Positions 7,693-15,630 of a stretch of 54,309 nucleotides of DNA are shown in pieces; within the stretch, counting starts at the first letter, position 1; the number at the start of each line of letters is the position of its first letter. Source of the DNA: Nocardia wallacei. Its GTDB lineage: Bacteria; Actinomycetota; Actinomycetes; Mycobacteriales; Mycobacteriaceae. The stretch spans positions 1 to 54,309 of the forward strand of contig NZ_JARWOP010000240.1 in assembly GCF_029868745.1 (NCBI RefSeq). Reading direction: 5' to 3'. The notes beneath the pieces were generated by a model. That model did not search any database, was not told the DNA's origin, and saw nothing but the letters and a program-made list of their open reading frames with translations. The position numbers and the translations under genes were made by a program.

Positions 7693-8020
7693 CCCGCTCC
7701 CGGGGCGGCCGGTCGTGGTCGAGCGTGCCTGGCTCCGGCTGTGCCAGCTCCGACAGTTTGTCGAGTATTTCTCGCAGGGTACGCAGCGATGGTTCGTCCA
7801 CTGCGGGTGATTCATCCGGGGCAGTGGGGAATTCGTCGGACTCCTTTCGGTTCGCGTTCGAGAATTGATGCGGCACAGGGGCGTTCGGGTGTACGCTGGC
7901 TGCTATCTCGTCCGGGGGCAACGCATTCTGATCGGTGACTGGGATTCCGAGCACTCTGCACCTCCGAAAAGTGTTTTTGCAGTGGCGATCTGGTACGTCC
8001 GGTCGGTGTCGGGCGTGCAT
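7685..8020 (-). CDS. Small unknown protein, first gene of an overlapping trio
   Basis: A product of up to 111 aa. The N-terminal 45 residues are of low confidence, and starts further inside (for example around the ALPPDEIAASV segment) are possible. The C-terminal half (PAVDEPSLRTLREILDKLSELAQPEP) forms a predicted amphipathic helix. No family was recognised. It heads a three-gene set transcribed away from the XRE regulator. Confidence 0.45.
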   Translation of the reverse strand: MHARHRPDVPDRHCKNTFRRCRVLGIPVTDQNALPPDEIAASVHPNAPVPHQFSNANRKESDEFPTAPDESPAVDEPSLRTLREILDKLSELAQPEPGTLDHDRPPRERDV

Positions 8021-8161
8021 CTAGAACACACCCGCGCAGGTTTCTACGCAATGCTCGGGCACGAATGTTCGGCAGAAATCCGGCTCCGTTTCAGTAGCCG
8101 GTGAATTCCTGTTCGAGTAAAAACACGTTTTCTCAAACGAGCCGCCCCGGAGGCCCATTCG

Positions 8162-9049
8162 ATGTCACCGACAACCGATACGAACATCGCCCGCCGCATG
8201 CTCGGCCTCACCCTCGAGGCCATGCGCAAGCAGGCGGGCATCAGCCGCGAGGCCGCCGCCGACTCGATCGGCCTGGCCAGATCCACCCTCTGGAAGATCG
8301 AGACCGGCCAGAACGCCCGCCTCTACCCGGTCCTGATGCAACACCTCTGCGAGCTGTACCAACTGACCCCGAAGGAAACACGAGTCATCACCGAACTCGT
8401 CAAGGAAACCAAGGCGAGCGGCTGGTGGCAGGCCTTCGCCGACGATGCGATCCCGAAGGAGTTCGGGTTGTTTCTGAGTCTGGAGGACGCAGCCGACCGA
8501 ATCACGTCGTACCAGACCACTTTTCTGCCTGGGCTGCTGCACACCGTCGACTATCGACGAGAGCTGATCTGGACCGAGTTTCCGAACAAGCCGTCCGCTG
8601 AAGTCGAGCGGATGCTGGAAGCCGGTATGAAGCGCCAGGAGAGGCTCACCCGGATGAACAAGCCGTTCGCCCTACACGTGATGATCGATGAGTCCGCACT
8701 GCGGAGGACGACGGGTAGTGCGCGAGTTATGGAAGCGCAACTGCGTCACCTGGCCGAGGCAAGGCCACTGGAAGACATGTCGATTCGTATCGTTCCGATG
8801 TCCGCTGGCACCTACCGGGGTCTGATGGTCGGGGCGTTCGTGATCTTGGAGTTCCCTGCCCATCCGAAGATCGAACTGACGATGCCGCCGGTCGTCTACG
8901 TGCAAGGCTTCGTCGGAGATTTGTATCTGGAGCAGCCGGAAGAGGTTCGGCAGTATCGTGAGGTGTGCGCCGACATCGAACGGCGGGCGCTGGATGAGGC
9001 GGACAGTCGCGCATTCATCTTGGAGATCGCAAAGGAGTATGCAGCGTGA
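8162..9049 (+). CDS. XRE-family HTH regulator with DUF5753 (Scr1/toxin-antitoxin-like)
   Basis: A 295-aa protein: N-terminal helix-turn-helix (about residues 12-65, RMLGLTLEAMRKQAGISREA, then LARSTLWKIETGQ) and a C-terminal DUF5753 domain starting near ASGWWQAF, with the conserved SYQTTFLPGLLHTVDYRREL and later MTFV-like strands. Such proteins are the DNA-binding partner in the widespread actinobacterial pairs with DUF397 proteins and are classed with Scr1-type antitoxin-like regulators. The downstream DUF397 gene overlaps by 4 bp, completing the pair. Likely autoregulated, though no operator was identified. Confidence 0.92.
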   Translation: MSPTTDTNIARRMLGLTLEAMRKQAGISREAAADSIGLARSTLWKIETGQNARLYPVLMQHLCELYQLTPKETRVITELVKETKASGWWQAFADDAIPKEFGLFLSLEDAADRITSYQTTFLPGLLHTVDYRRELIWTEFPNKPSAEVERMLEAGMKRQERLTRMNKPFALHVMIDESALRRTTGSARVMEAQLRHLAEARPLEDMSIRIVPMSAGTYRGLMVGAFVILEFPAHPKIELTMPPVVYVQGFVGDLYLEQPEEVRQYREVCADIERRALDEADSRAFILEIAKEYAA

Positions 9050-9252
9050 GCGTAGACCTGACCCAAGCCCGATGGTTCAAGAGCACCCGCAGCACGGGGT
9101 CCAAGGATTGTGTCGAGGTCGCGTTCCTCGATGCGGGTCTGGTGGGGGTGCGTGACAGCAAGAACACGTCCGGTCCGGCGCTCGTCTTCGCGCCGGGCGA
9201 GTGGGATGCCTTCACCGCTGGTGTGCGAGGCGGAGAGTTCTCCTGCCCCTGA
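9046..9252 (+). CDS. DUF397 domain protein
   Basis: A 68-aa protein with the full DUF397 pattern: ARWFKSTRSTG near the start, DCVEVAFLD in the middle, VRDSKNTSGPALVFAPGEW and a terminal helix. GTG start inside the stop of the XRE-DUF5753 gene (GTGA overlap). DUF397 proteins are the small partners of XRE-DUF5753 regulators and related to BldB-type developmental proteins; they are proposed to modulate the regulator, possibly as the toxin-like member. Confidence 0.92.
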   Translation: MSVDLTQARWFKSTRSTGSKDCVEVAFLDAGLVGVRDSKNTSGPALVFAPGEWDAFTAGVRGGEFSCP

Positions 9253-9294
9253 GTGCTGGTGCTCGTCCAGATAGGTTGCAGTGGTAATCCTTTC

Positions 9295-9367
9295 GTCATT
9301 CCGGCATGGTTTTGGCCGGAATTTGGCTGCATGGTGTGGATCCCGGCCAAGAGCGTGCCGGGATGAC
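9295..9367. repeat. Two-hairpin REP/BIME-like repeat element
   Basis: GTCATTCCGGC pairs locally with GCCGGAAT (stem arms 9298-9305 and 9315-9322), and ATCCCGGC with GCCGGGAT (9340-9347 and 9357-9364). The outer ends, GTCATTCCGGC and GCCGGGATGAC, are also inverted copies with one mismatch. Paired stem-loops framed by inverted GTCAT tetramers are typical of dispersed REP/BIME elements. It sits in the roughly 320-bp gap after the DUF397 gene, where no gene was found. Confidence 0.6.
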
Positions 9368-9574
9368 GGGAACGGTTTCGCATGGATGTTCCTGGACGTG
9401 GTACCAGCGCTCTCGGCGGCACGGCCCTGATCCGATGCTCGGATCAGAGCCGGTGCTGTTCAAAACTGATTCCGGCGGTGCAAGGGCTCGGTAAGCGTCC
9501 GCCAAGGGTTTCGGGATTTCCTTTCGGTCGTCGGGTGCTGACAGCGGGTCGCACCAGGTGTCGGAAGGAAGACC

Positions 9575-9898
9575 ATGTTCCATTGGTACGTCGGAATGCT
9601 CGCGTTCAGCGGCATCGTCATGATCGTCATGGCTGTCGTCAAGGGTGGGCAGAGCGAGACGGCTCAGTGGTTCAATGCCGCCTTCGGTGCCGGATTCCTC
9701 GGCTACGCGGCATATTTGGCGTTCATATTCGAGGGTGGCAGCTACCTGATCTTCTTTCAGGCGTTCTTCGTGCCGGTGCTGATGGTCGTGAACTTCGTCC
9801 GCTCGACCGACTGGACTGCTCTCACCACGAAGCCGACCCCGACCCAGCAGGCGTGGCGCGCGTACCAGAAGGAACAGGACCGTCTCGCGAAGCTCTGA
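9575..9898 (+). CDS. Small membrane protein, unknown function
   Basis: A 107-aa product with three likely transmembrane helices (about residues 3-22, 34-53 and 58-77) and a short polar C-terminal tail rich in Gln/Lys (TQQAWRAYQKEQDRLAKL). The ATG at 9575 follows GGAAGGAAG. No family could be assigned. It converges on the HTH gene downstream and is separated from the DUF397 gene by the REP-like element. Confidence 0.7.
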   Translation: MFHWYVGMLAFSGIVMIVMAVVKGGQSETAQWFNAAFGAGFLGYAAYLAFIFEGGSYLIFFQAFFVPVLMVVNFVRSTDWTALTTKPTPTQQAWRAYQKEQDRLAKL

Positions 9899-9931
9899 CG
9901 GCGCACACCCGCGTCCCTCCGACGTTGCGGC

Positions 9932-10174
9932 TCAAGCGGATTCGGATTCGGAACCCAATCGGGGGAACGGCGTGGTGGAGAAGACCACCTCCACCGCTAC
10001 CCCGAAGAACTCCGAAATGCGCAGGGCGAGATGGAGGCTCGGGCTGTACTCGCCGCGTTCGAGATATCCGATGGTCTGGTAGTGCACGCCCAGCGCCTCG
10101 GCCAGCTGCCGCCGCGAGATGCCGCGCTCGGCGCGCAGCATCGCGATGCGGTTGTAGATGACCTCAGTAGGCAC
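9932..10174 (-). CDS. Small XRE-type HTH regulator overlapping an ABC exporter operon
   Basis: An 80-aa regulator consisting almost only of an HTH: YNRIAMLRAERGISRRQLAE, then GVHYQTIGYLERGEYSPSLH, as in the compact YgzD/Cro-like subfamily. The GTG start at 10174 lies inside the last codons of the permease gene (11-bp overlap), so it is the third gene of the ABC operon and probably regulates it. A candidate operator lies upstream of the ATPase gene. Confidence 0.85.
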   Translation of the reverse strand: MPTEVIYNRIAMLRAERGISRRQLAEALGVHYQTIGYLERGEYSPSLHLALRISEFFGVAVEVVFSTTPFPRLGSESESA

Positions 10175-11015
10175 GCTGCATCGCCTTCTCGCGACGCGTC
10201 GCCACGCTCGAACCCGACTCCCGACGAGCCATGCGCCGCAACATGATCGGCGCGATCGCCAGCCCGATCGCGGCCCAGACGGCGAAGACGCCGAAGGTCT
10301 CCCAGTGCCGCCACGAGTGCCCGAGTTCGACCACCGCCGCCTCGTCCGGCAGCAGCGCCGAGCGCATGCCGAGGCCCATCCAGTAGATCGGGAACACCTG
10401 CGCGAGCCCTTGCACCCAGCCCGGCATCGAGGTGATGGGATAGAAGATCCCCGACACCGCGACCAGCCCCATGATCGGCATCGACGCAAAGCCGACACCG
10501 CGCGGGTTCTCGAACACCGAACCGATGATCGCACCGATCGGCAGGGTCGCGAGCAGGCCCAGCACCAGTACCCAGATGAGCGTGAACCAGCCGACGAGAC
10601 TGTCCAGGCGTATCCCGCCCACGACGGCCGCCCCCGCCACCAGCATCACGGCCACCTGCACCAGTACGGTGCCCGAGGTGGTGATGATCTTGCCGATCAG
10701 GTAGCCGACCATGCCGTTGGGAGTTACCTTGGCGCGCAGCAGGGTTCCGTCTTCGCGGTCCATCGTCAGCCACTGCGAGATGCCCATCAGCCCGGTGGAG
10801 GCGACCAGCAGGCCCAGGATGCTCGGCAACGCCAGCGAACCCAATCCGATTCCGGTTCCCTCGAATTGGCCGTCGCGCATGAAGAACAACGCCACCAGCA
10901 TGAGCACCGGCCAGAAGTACTGCATGAACAGGTCCTGGCCGTTGGTGTGCAGCTGGCGCAACTCGATCAGTCCGCGGGTCGCGCCCGCCCGGACCGCCGC
11001 CGCCATCGGTGTCAT
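10164..11015 (-). CDS. ABC-2 type transporter permease
   Basis: A 283-aa integral membrane subunit of a DrrAB-like exporter. It starts MTPMAAAVRAGATRGLIELR and shows about six hydrophobic segments, with the ABC-2 family region GVGFASMPIMGLVAVSGIFY, followed by PITSMPGWVQ, in the C-terminal half. The start overlaps the stop of the ATPase gene by 4 bp. The exported substrate (drug, lipid or peptide) is not predictable. Confidence 0.9.
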   Translation of the reverse strand: MTPMAAAVRAGATRGLIELRQLHTNGQDLFMQYFWPVLMLVALFFMRDGQFEGTGIGLGSLALPSILGLLVASTGLMGISQWLTMDREDGTLLRAKVTPNGMVGYLIGKIITTSGTVLVQVAVMLVAGAAVVGGIRLDSLVGWFTLIWVLVLGLLATLPIGAIIGSVFENPRGVGFASMPIMGLVAVSGIFYPITSMPGWVQGLAQVFPIYWMGLGMRSALLPDEAAVVELGHSWRHWETFGVFAVWAAIGLAIAPIMLRRMARRESGSSVATRREKAMQRAY

Positions 11016-11941
11016 CGCGTGACCTCCTCGAGGGTGTGGACCTCGGCGCCGGTCTGCCCGGATTCGAAGCGCTGCACCAGGGTCATGTAGGTGTCCTCCA
11101 GCGAGGCGCGGCGGACCTCCAGCTCATCGATCGCCGCGCCGTACTGCTGGAACAGGTCGTAGACGAACTTGGTCGACTCGGTCGTCGTGTGGACGAACCG
11201 CTGGTTGTCGCGGGTCCACTTCACCTCGGCCTCGCCCTCGATCCGCCGGGACAGCTCGTCGGCCGAACCGTTCGCGATGATGCGGCCGCCGGCCAGGATC
11301 AGGATGCGGTCGGCCAGCTTCTCGGCCTCGTCGAGGTCGTGCGTGGTGAGCATGATGGTGGTCTGCTCGTCGTCGGCCAGGCGGTGCATGAGGTCGTGGA
11401 ATTCGCGGCGGGCCTGTGGGTCGAAACCGGCGGTGGGCTCGTCCAGGAACAGCAGTTCCGGGCGGCCGACGATACCGATCGCCACGTCCAGGCGGCGGCG
11501 CTGGCCGCCGGACAGGCTGCTGATTCTGGCGTCGGAATGTTTGGTCAGTCCGACGGTCGCGATCAATTCGTCGGTGTCCCAAGGTTTTTCGATCGCCGCC
11601 GTGGAGTACGGCGCGTAGTACGCGCCGATCTGGGACAGTAGCTCCCGCACGCGCCAGCGGCCGTGGTCACGCCAGGACTGCAGCACCACACCCAGCCGCG
11701 CCCGCCACGCCTCATCGCCGTGCGCGGGGTCGATGCCCAGTACCGAAACCTCTCCGGCCGAACGCATCCGGAAGCCCTCGAGAATCTCGATCGTGGTGGT
11801 CTTGCCCGCGCCGTTGGGGCCCAGCAGCACCAGCACCTCACCCACGCGGGCCTGAAAAGTCACGTCGTGCAAGACATCCCGGTTGCCGTACCGCATCCGC
11901 AAACCCTGGACATCGAGCACCACGTCGTCGCCTACCGTCAT
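11012..11941 (-). CDS. ABC transporter ATP-binding protein (DrrA/CcmA type)
   Basis: A 309-aa motor subunit for the adjacent permease. Walker A GPNGAGKTT at 41-49, signature SSLSGGQRRRLD near 145, Walker B LLFLDEP followed by TAGFDP, and the H-loop TTHD. The C-terminal extension (about 230-309) is the usual DrrA-like regulatory tail. It is the first gene of the ATPase-permease-HTH operon. Confidence 0.93.
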   Translation of the reverse strand: MTVGDDVVLDVQGLRMRYGNRDVLHDVTFQARVGEVLVLLGPNGAGKTTTIEILEGFRMRSAGEVSVLGIDPAHGDEAWRARLGVVLQSWRDHGRWRVRELLSQIGAYYAPYSTAAIEKPWDTDELIATVGLTKHSDARISSLSGGQRRRLDVAIGIVGRPELLFLDEPTAGFDPQARREFHDLMHRLADDEQTTIMLTTHDLDEAEKLADRILILAGGRIIANGSADELSRRIEGEAEVKWTRDNQRFVHTTTESTKFVYDLFQQYGAAIDELEVRRASLEDTYMTLVQRFESGQTGAEVHTLEEVTR

Positions 11942-11969
11942 CCCACCCTCCGTAGCACACTAGAGATGG

Positions 11970-11991
11970 GATGTAGCATATCTACTACATC
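11970..11991. promoter_or_regulatory. Inverted repeat upstream of the ABC exporter operon
   Basis: GATGTAG and CTACATC form perfect 7-bp arms around an 8-bp spacer, about 29 bp upstream of the ATPase start. The AT-rich spacer and position suggest an operator overlapping the promoter; the HTH protein encoded last in the operon is the obvious candidate ligand. Confidence 0.55.
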
Positions 11992-12038
11992 TCGGGGCGA
12001 ACAAGGGAATTTCGGGACCTCGCGAGTCTCCGTACCGG

Positions 12039-12470
12039 TTACGTTGTGGTGCAGAGGAATTCGACGGCGGCCGCGTATCCCTGGATACCCATGCCCGCGA
12101 TCACAGCGGTGGCGATGGGCGAGATGTAGGAGTGATGCCGGAACTCTTCACGGGCGTGCACATTCGAAATATGCACCTCCACGATCGGCACCTCCGGAAT
12201 CACCAGGGCATCACGCAGCGCCACCGAGGTATGGGTCAGCCCACCCGGGTTGATCACGATGCCGCCCTCGGCCCCCCGAGCCGCATGAATGCGATCGATC
12301 AGCGCACCTTCGGAATTGGACTGAAACGACACGACCTCACGCTCGAATCGCGCAGCCGTCCTACGGCACAGCGCAACAACATCGTCGAGCGTGTCCGACC
12401 CGTAAACCTCAGGCTGACGAGTCCCCAGCATGTTCAGATTCGGGCCGTTGACCACAAGGATCGGTGCCAT
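12039..12470 (-). CDS. aroQ: 3-dehydroquinate dehydratase, type II
   Basis: Catalyses the third step of the shikimate pathway, converting 3-dehydroquinate to 3-dehydroshikimate. The 143-aa product matches the dodecameric type II enzyme in length and motifs: [17 protein letters not shown] at 8-24 with catalytic Tyr23, [29 protein letters not shown], and [18 protein letters not shown] with the active-site His and Arg. It is not next to other aro genes here, so it is an isolated copy. Confidence 0.95.
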   Translation of the reverse strand: MAPILVVNGPNLNMLGTRQPEVYGSDTLDDVVALCRRTAARFEREVVSFQSNSEGALIDRIHAARGAEGGIVINPGGLTHTSVALRDALVIPEVPIVEVHISNVHAREEFRHHSYISPIATAVIAGMGIQGYAAAVEFLCTTT

Positions 12471-12530
12471 CCCGCCACCCTAGCCCGACAGATCGGTCGG
12501 TACGCCGAGACCCGCCCCGCGGCCGTCTCG

Positions 12531-13187
12531 TCATAGTCCGCGTGGACCCTCGGCGCGTAGGTCCTCCACCTTGCGCATGGCCGAACGTAATTCCTCGAGC
12601 CATTCCTCGGCGTGCTGGCCGGCCAGTTTGACCGTCCAGGCCAGGGCGTCGGCTCGGGAGCGGGCTACGCCGGCGTCCACCAGGGTGTCCAGGACCTTGC
12701 GTTCCGGCTGGCGCAGGCGGGTCATGACGGGAACCGCGGAGTGGGTGAACAGGATTCGCTCGCCCTGCACCGAGACGCCCCAGGCGACGCTGCGGCCGTA
12801 GCGGCCCTGGGCCTCCTGCGCGATCTGCATACGCGCCGGGCGGGTGGATTCGCGGAAGCGTGCGACGAGCCCTTCCCAGGTGGCGCGGGGTACGGCGGTA
12901 GTGGGCGGCTCGTCGCCTACCTGCTTCGCGGCGGCAGGTTGGGGGTCGGCGGGCTGGTCGGCGGCAGGTTGGGAGTCGGTGGGCTGATCGGATTCGGGAG
13001 TGGGGAGGGGCAACTCGCCGATCACGATGATCTCGTCGCGGTCGATTTCGATCGTCGGCGAGCCCTCGAACCACTCGCTCGGCAACCTCCCGGCGAACCA
13101 GTCCGGTGCGTCGGCGGCGTCGGGGAGATCGGCCTGTTGCCAACCGCCGGGACGTCCGAATGCCCGGCCACGCGGTCCGTGTCTCAT
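12531..13187 (-). CDS. Conserved actinobacterial protein of unknown function
   Basis: A 218-aa soluble protein. Residues 50-60 (TIEIDRDEIIVIGELPLP) are followed by a low-complexity linker with tandem QPAADQPADPQPAA-type repeats (about 65-90), then a helical domain (ATWEGLVARFRESTRPARM onward) ending AEEWLEELRSAMRKVEDL. The last part looks helix-rich with a possible DNA- or protein-binding role, but no named family was recognised. It is divergent from the PBP-like gene; a perfect palindrome lies between them. Confidence 0.7.
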   Translation of the reverse strand: MRHGPRGRAFGRPGGWQQADLPDAADAPDWFAGRLPSEWFEGSPTIEIDRDEIIVIGELPLPTPESDQPTDSQPAADQPADPQPAAAKQVGDEPPTTAVPRATWEGLVARFRESTRPARMQIAQEAQGRYGRSVAWGVSVQGERILFTHSAVPVMTRLRQPERKVLDTLVDAGVARSRADALAWTVKLAGQHAEEWLEELRSAMRKVEDLRAEGPRGL

Positions 13188-13214
13188 GGTCTTACCTCGC
13201 TTGCGATAGATGCG

Positions 13215-13232
13215 TTGTAACAGTGATTACAA
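13215..13232. promoter_or_regulatory. Palindromic candidate operator
   Basis: TTGTAA and TTACAA flank a 6-bp spacer, a perfect inverted repeat 28 bp upstream of the divergent gene start at 13187. It is AT-rich against the GC-rich background. The binding protein is unknown. Confidence 0.4.
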
Positions 13233-13464
13233 GATTACGCCGTGCAGCGCCTGATGAATTCCGCTGTCGGAGAACGGCTGCGAGACGGACGCATGATCAA
13301 CACGGCAGACGATTGGGCGCCCTATGCGCCGGATGTCGCGGTTCGGGCACTATTCTGGTCTCTGAGCATGGAGAATGCGGGCGGCGCCAAGCCGGCGCCG
13401 GGACAGTTTTATTCGGGTACCGTTGGTCTTGTTACTGGAGTGACAAGAGTGAAGAGTGGGCGAC

Positions 13465-15144
13465 ATGGATGTGTGGGGATCCCGCCGCTTTCGCGTTCGC
13501 GGCGCAGCGGCTCTTGCGGGCGCGGTCGCCCTGGTGGTCGCGCTGGGATCGTGCGGCCTGGACGACAAGCCGGACAGCCCCCAAGCCATCGTCGAGAAAT
13601 TCACTCAACTGCTGGATGATCGGGACGCCGAGAGTGCCGCGCAGCTGACCTCATATCCCAATGGCGCGGAAGCCGCGCTGCAGAAGTTGTTCGACGGGCT
13701 CAATCCCGGCAAACCCGATTACGAGGTTGCTCAGTACATCGGCCTCGACGGCGATTCGGGCATGTTCAACCTGAAGGCCGACTGGAACTTCGGGCCCGGC
13801 AAGGACTGGACCTACGATCTGCAAGGCACTATTCGCAAGCTCGCAATCGGCTGGCGCATCTCGTGGGAGCCCAATGTGGTGGCCCCGCAACTGGACAGCC
13901 AGCGCAGTATCAAGCTTGTCCGCACCGACGCCCCCGCCCCGAAGGTCAACGACAACGCGGGCAACACGCTGATGACCGAACAGGTGATCAACGTGGTGAA
14001 GCTCGATCCCGCCAAGACCTCGGACCCGGTGGCCTCCACCAACGCGCTGGCCGACGCCATCGCTCCGGTCGCGCCGCTGATCACCGGACCGTCGCTGATG
14101 CAGCAATTGGCAACGGCGCAGGGCAAACCGGTGGTCGCGGTGCAGTTGCGCGAGGACGATTTCGCGATCCTGGAGCCGCGGATGGCGCCCATCCCCGGCG
14201 TGGTCATGGAGAAGGAGCCGCGGCTGATCGTCACCGATCGCCGGATCTTCTCGCCGCTGACCGACGCCTTCCGCAAGGTGTGGCAGGAGAATCGGGACAA
14301 CCACGCGGGCTGGGGCGTGAAGCTGTTCGAGGCCGACGGGCGTGCGGTGACGCAGCTGGCCGGGCAGCAGGGACCGGCCGGTCCGGATATCGCCTCCACG
14401 CTGGATCAACGGTTGCAACGGGCCGCCGAGGACGCGGTGGTGAGTGCCGGGACGGCGGCCTCGATCGTGGCCGTGCAGCCCTCCACCGGAGCCGTGGTGG
14501 CCGCCGCGCAGAACACCTACGCCAGCGAGCAGGGTCCGGTCGCGTTCACCGGCGCCTACCCGGCCGGGGGCATGATCGAGCTGTTCAAGCAGGCCGCGGC
14601 GATCGCGAAGAAGAAGGCGCCGCAGGATGTTTCGGTGCAGGACGCGGCCGAGGTGGCGGCCACGCTCGGGGTGGGCATCGGCTTCAAGGTGCCGGGCCTG
14701 GAACAGACCACGGGCCGGCTGCCGATCGGCGGGCGCGGGGTGGAGCAGGTACGGCAGGGCGGGGCCGACCCGATCCTGGCCAGTCCGTTCGGGATGGCCA
14801 TCGCCGCGTCCACCATCGCCCGCGGTTCGGTCGCGCCGCCGATGATCGAGATCGGCCGCCCCGCCACCACCGAGGCCGAACTGTCGCCGCTGCCCGACCC
14901 GGTGCTGCAACAATTGCGCCGCATGCTCACCGACGATGCCGCCGGCGGCCCCGAACTGGCCGCGCTACGCCGATACGCAGGCGTAACGGCCTACGCCGCG
15001 ACCGCCGGAACGAGTGGCTGGTTACTGGCGAACATGGGCGACCTGGCCTTCGCGATCCACATCGACAACGTAGACAGCGGCGACGCCACCTCGCGCATGG
15101 CGGCCCGCATGCTGCAAGCCCTCGCCGCCCCGGACGACAAGTAA
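13465..15144 (+). CDS. Penicillin-binding-protein-like lipoprotein lacking transpeptidase motifs
   Basis: A 559-aa exported lipoprotein: signal peptide with lipobox ALGSC (Cys30), NTF2-like MecA N-terminal domain (about 35-150), a dimerisation region, then a transpeptidase-like domain recognised by STLDQRLQRAAEDAV and IVAVQPSTGAVVAAAQN. The catalytic motifs are missing: YPAGGMIELFK stands where family members have YPPGSTFK (no SxxK serine), no S-x-N is seen, and TAGTSG replaces KTGT. It should therefore not be an active D,D-transpeptidase; a scaffold or regulatory role in peptidoglycan synthesis is inferred. The ATG at 13465 follows GAAGAG; a GTG 9 bp earlier is possible. Confidence 0.85.
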   Translation: MDVWGSRRFRVRGAAALAGAVALVVALGSCGLDDKPDSPQAIVEKFTQLLDDRDAESAAQLTSYPNGAEAALQKLFDGLNPGKPDYEVAQYIGLDGDSGMFNLKADWNFGPGKDWTYDLQGTIRKLAIGWRISWEPNVVAPQLDSQRSIKLVRTDAPAPKVNDNAGNTLMTEQVINVVKLDPAKTSDPVASTNALADAIAPVAPLITGPSLMQQLATAQGKPVVAVQLREDDFAILEPRMAPIPGVVMEKEPRLIVTDRRIFSPLTDAFRKVWQENRDNHAGWGVKLFEADGRAVTQLAGQQGPAGPDIASTLDQRLQRAAEDAVVSAGTAASIVAVQPSTGAVVAAAQNTYASEQGPVAFTGAYPAGGMIELFKQAAAIAKKKAPQDVSVQDAAEVAATLGVGIGFKVPGLEQTTGRLPIGGRGVEQVRQGGADPILASPFGMAIAASTIARGSVAPPMIEIGRPATTEAELSPLPDPVLQQLRRMLTDDAAGGPELAALRRYAGVTAYAATAGTSGWLLANMGDLAFAIHIDNVDSGDATSRMAARMLQALAAPDDK

Positions 15145-15192
15145 GCGGGCCTGAGCGCTGGTGTCACGAAAGAGCCAGATGGCGCATAGAGG

Positions 15193-15570
15193 TCAGCGCA
15201 CGACTCGCCACGCCAGTCGCCAGCCCAAGAGGAACAGCGCCAGCACCGTCGCCGCCACGATGATGAAGCTGACCGCGGTGCCCTGACCGCTGACCACGCG
15301 CAGCAGCATGCCGACCACCAGCGTCGACAGCCACACCACGACACCCGTCGGCCACAGCGGTAGCGGATCGAAACGCCTTGGCACATCGGAGATTCCGTTG
15401 CGAGCAGTGAACCACGCCGCCAGCAACCACCCGACGATCAGCCCCGCGCCGAACGGCCACAGCGTGCGCAGCAACCCGGTGAGCACCGCCTCGTCGTGGC
15501 TGCGCCGCCCGATCGCGCAGAAGACGATCACTAGCAGCAGGTCGACCACGAACGGAGCCAGTTTCCTCAC
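15193..15570 (-). CDS. DUF3054 family membrane protein
   Basis: A small integral membrane protein with four hydrophobic helices. The family pattern is clear: FVVDLLLVIVFCAIGRRSHD, then LRTLWPFGAGLIVGWLLA, and PTGVVVWLSTLVVGMLLR in the second half. The GTG at 15570 gives the usual VRKLAPF start; another GTG at 15600 would add ten residues. It converges on the PBP-like gene. Function of the family is unknown. Confidence 0.82.
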   Translation of the reverse strand: MRKLAPFVVDLLLVIVFCAIGRRSHDEAVLTGLLRTLWPFGAGLIVGWLLAAWFTARNGISDVPRRFDPLPLWPTGVVVWLSTLVVGMLLRVVSGQGTAVSFIIVAATVLALFLLGWRLAWRVVR

Positions 15571-15630
15571 GCGGGACAGGGTAATGGGACGGCGTGACAC
15601 CTCTCGCCCGAGGTTCCCGCCCTAGGCGGG

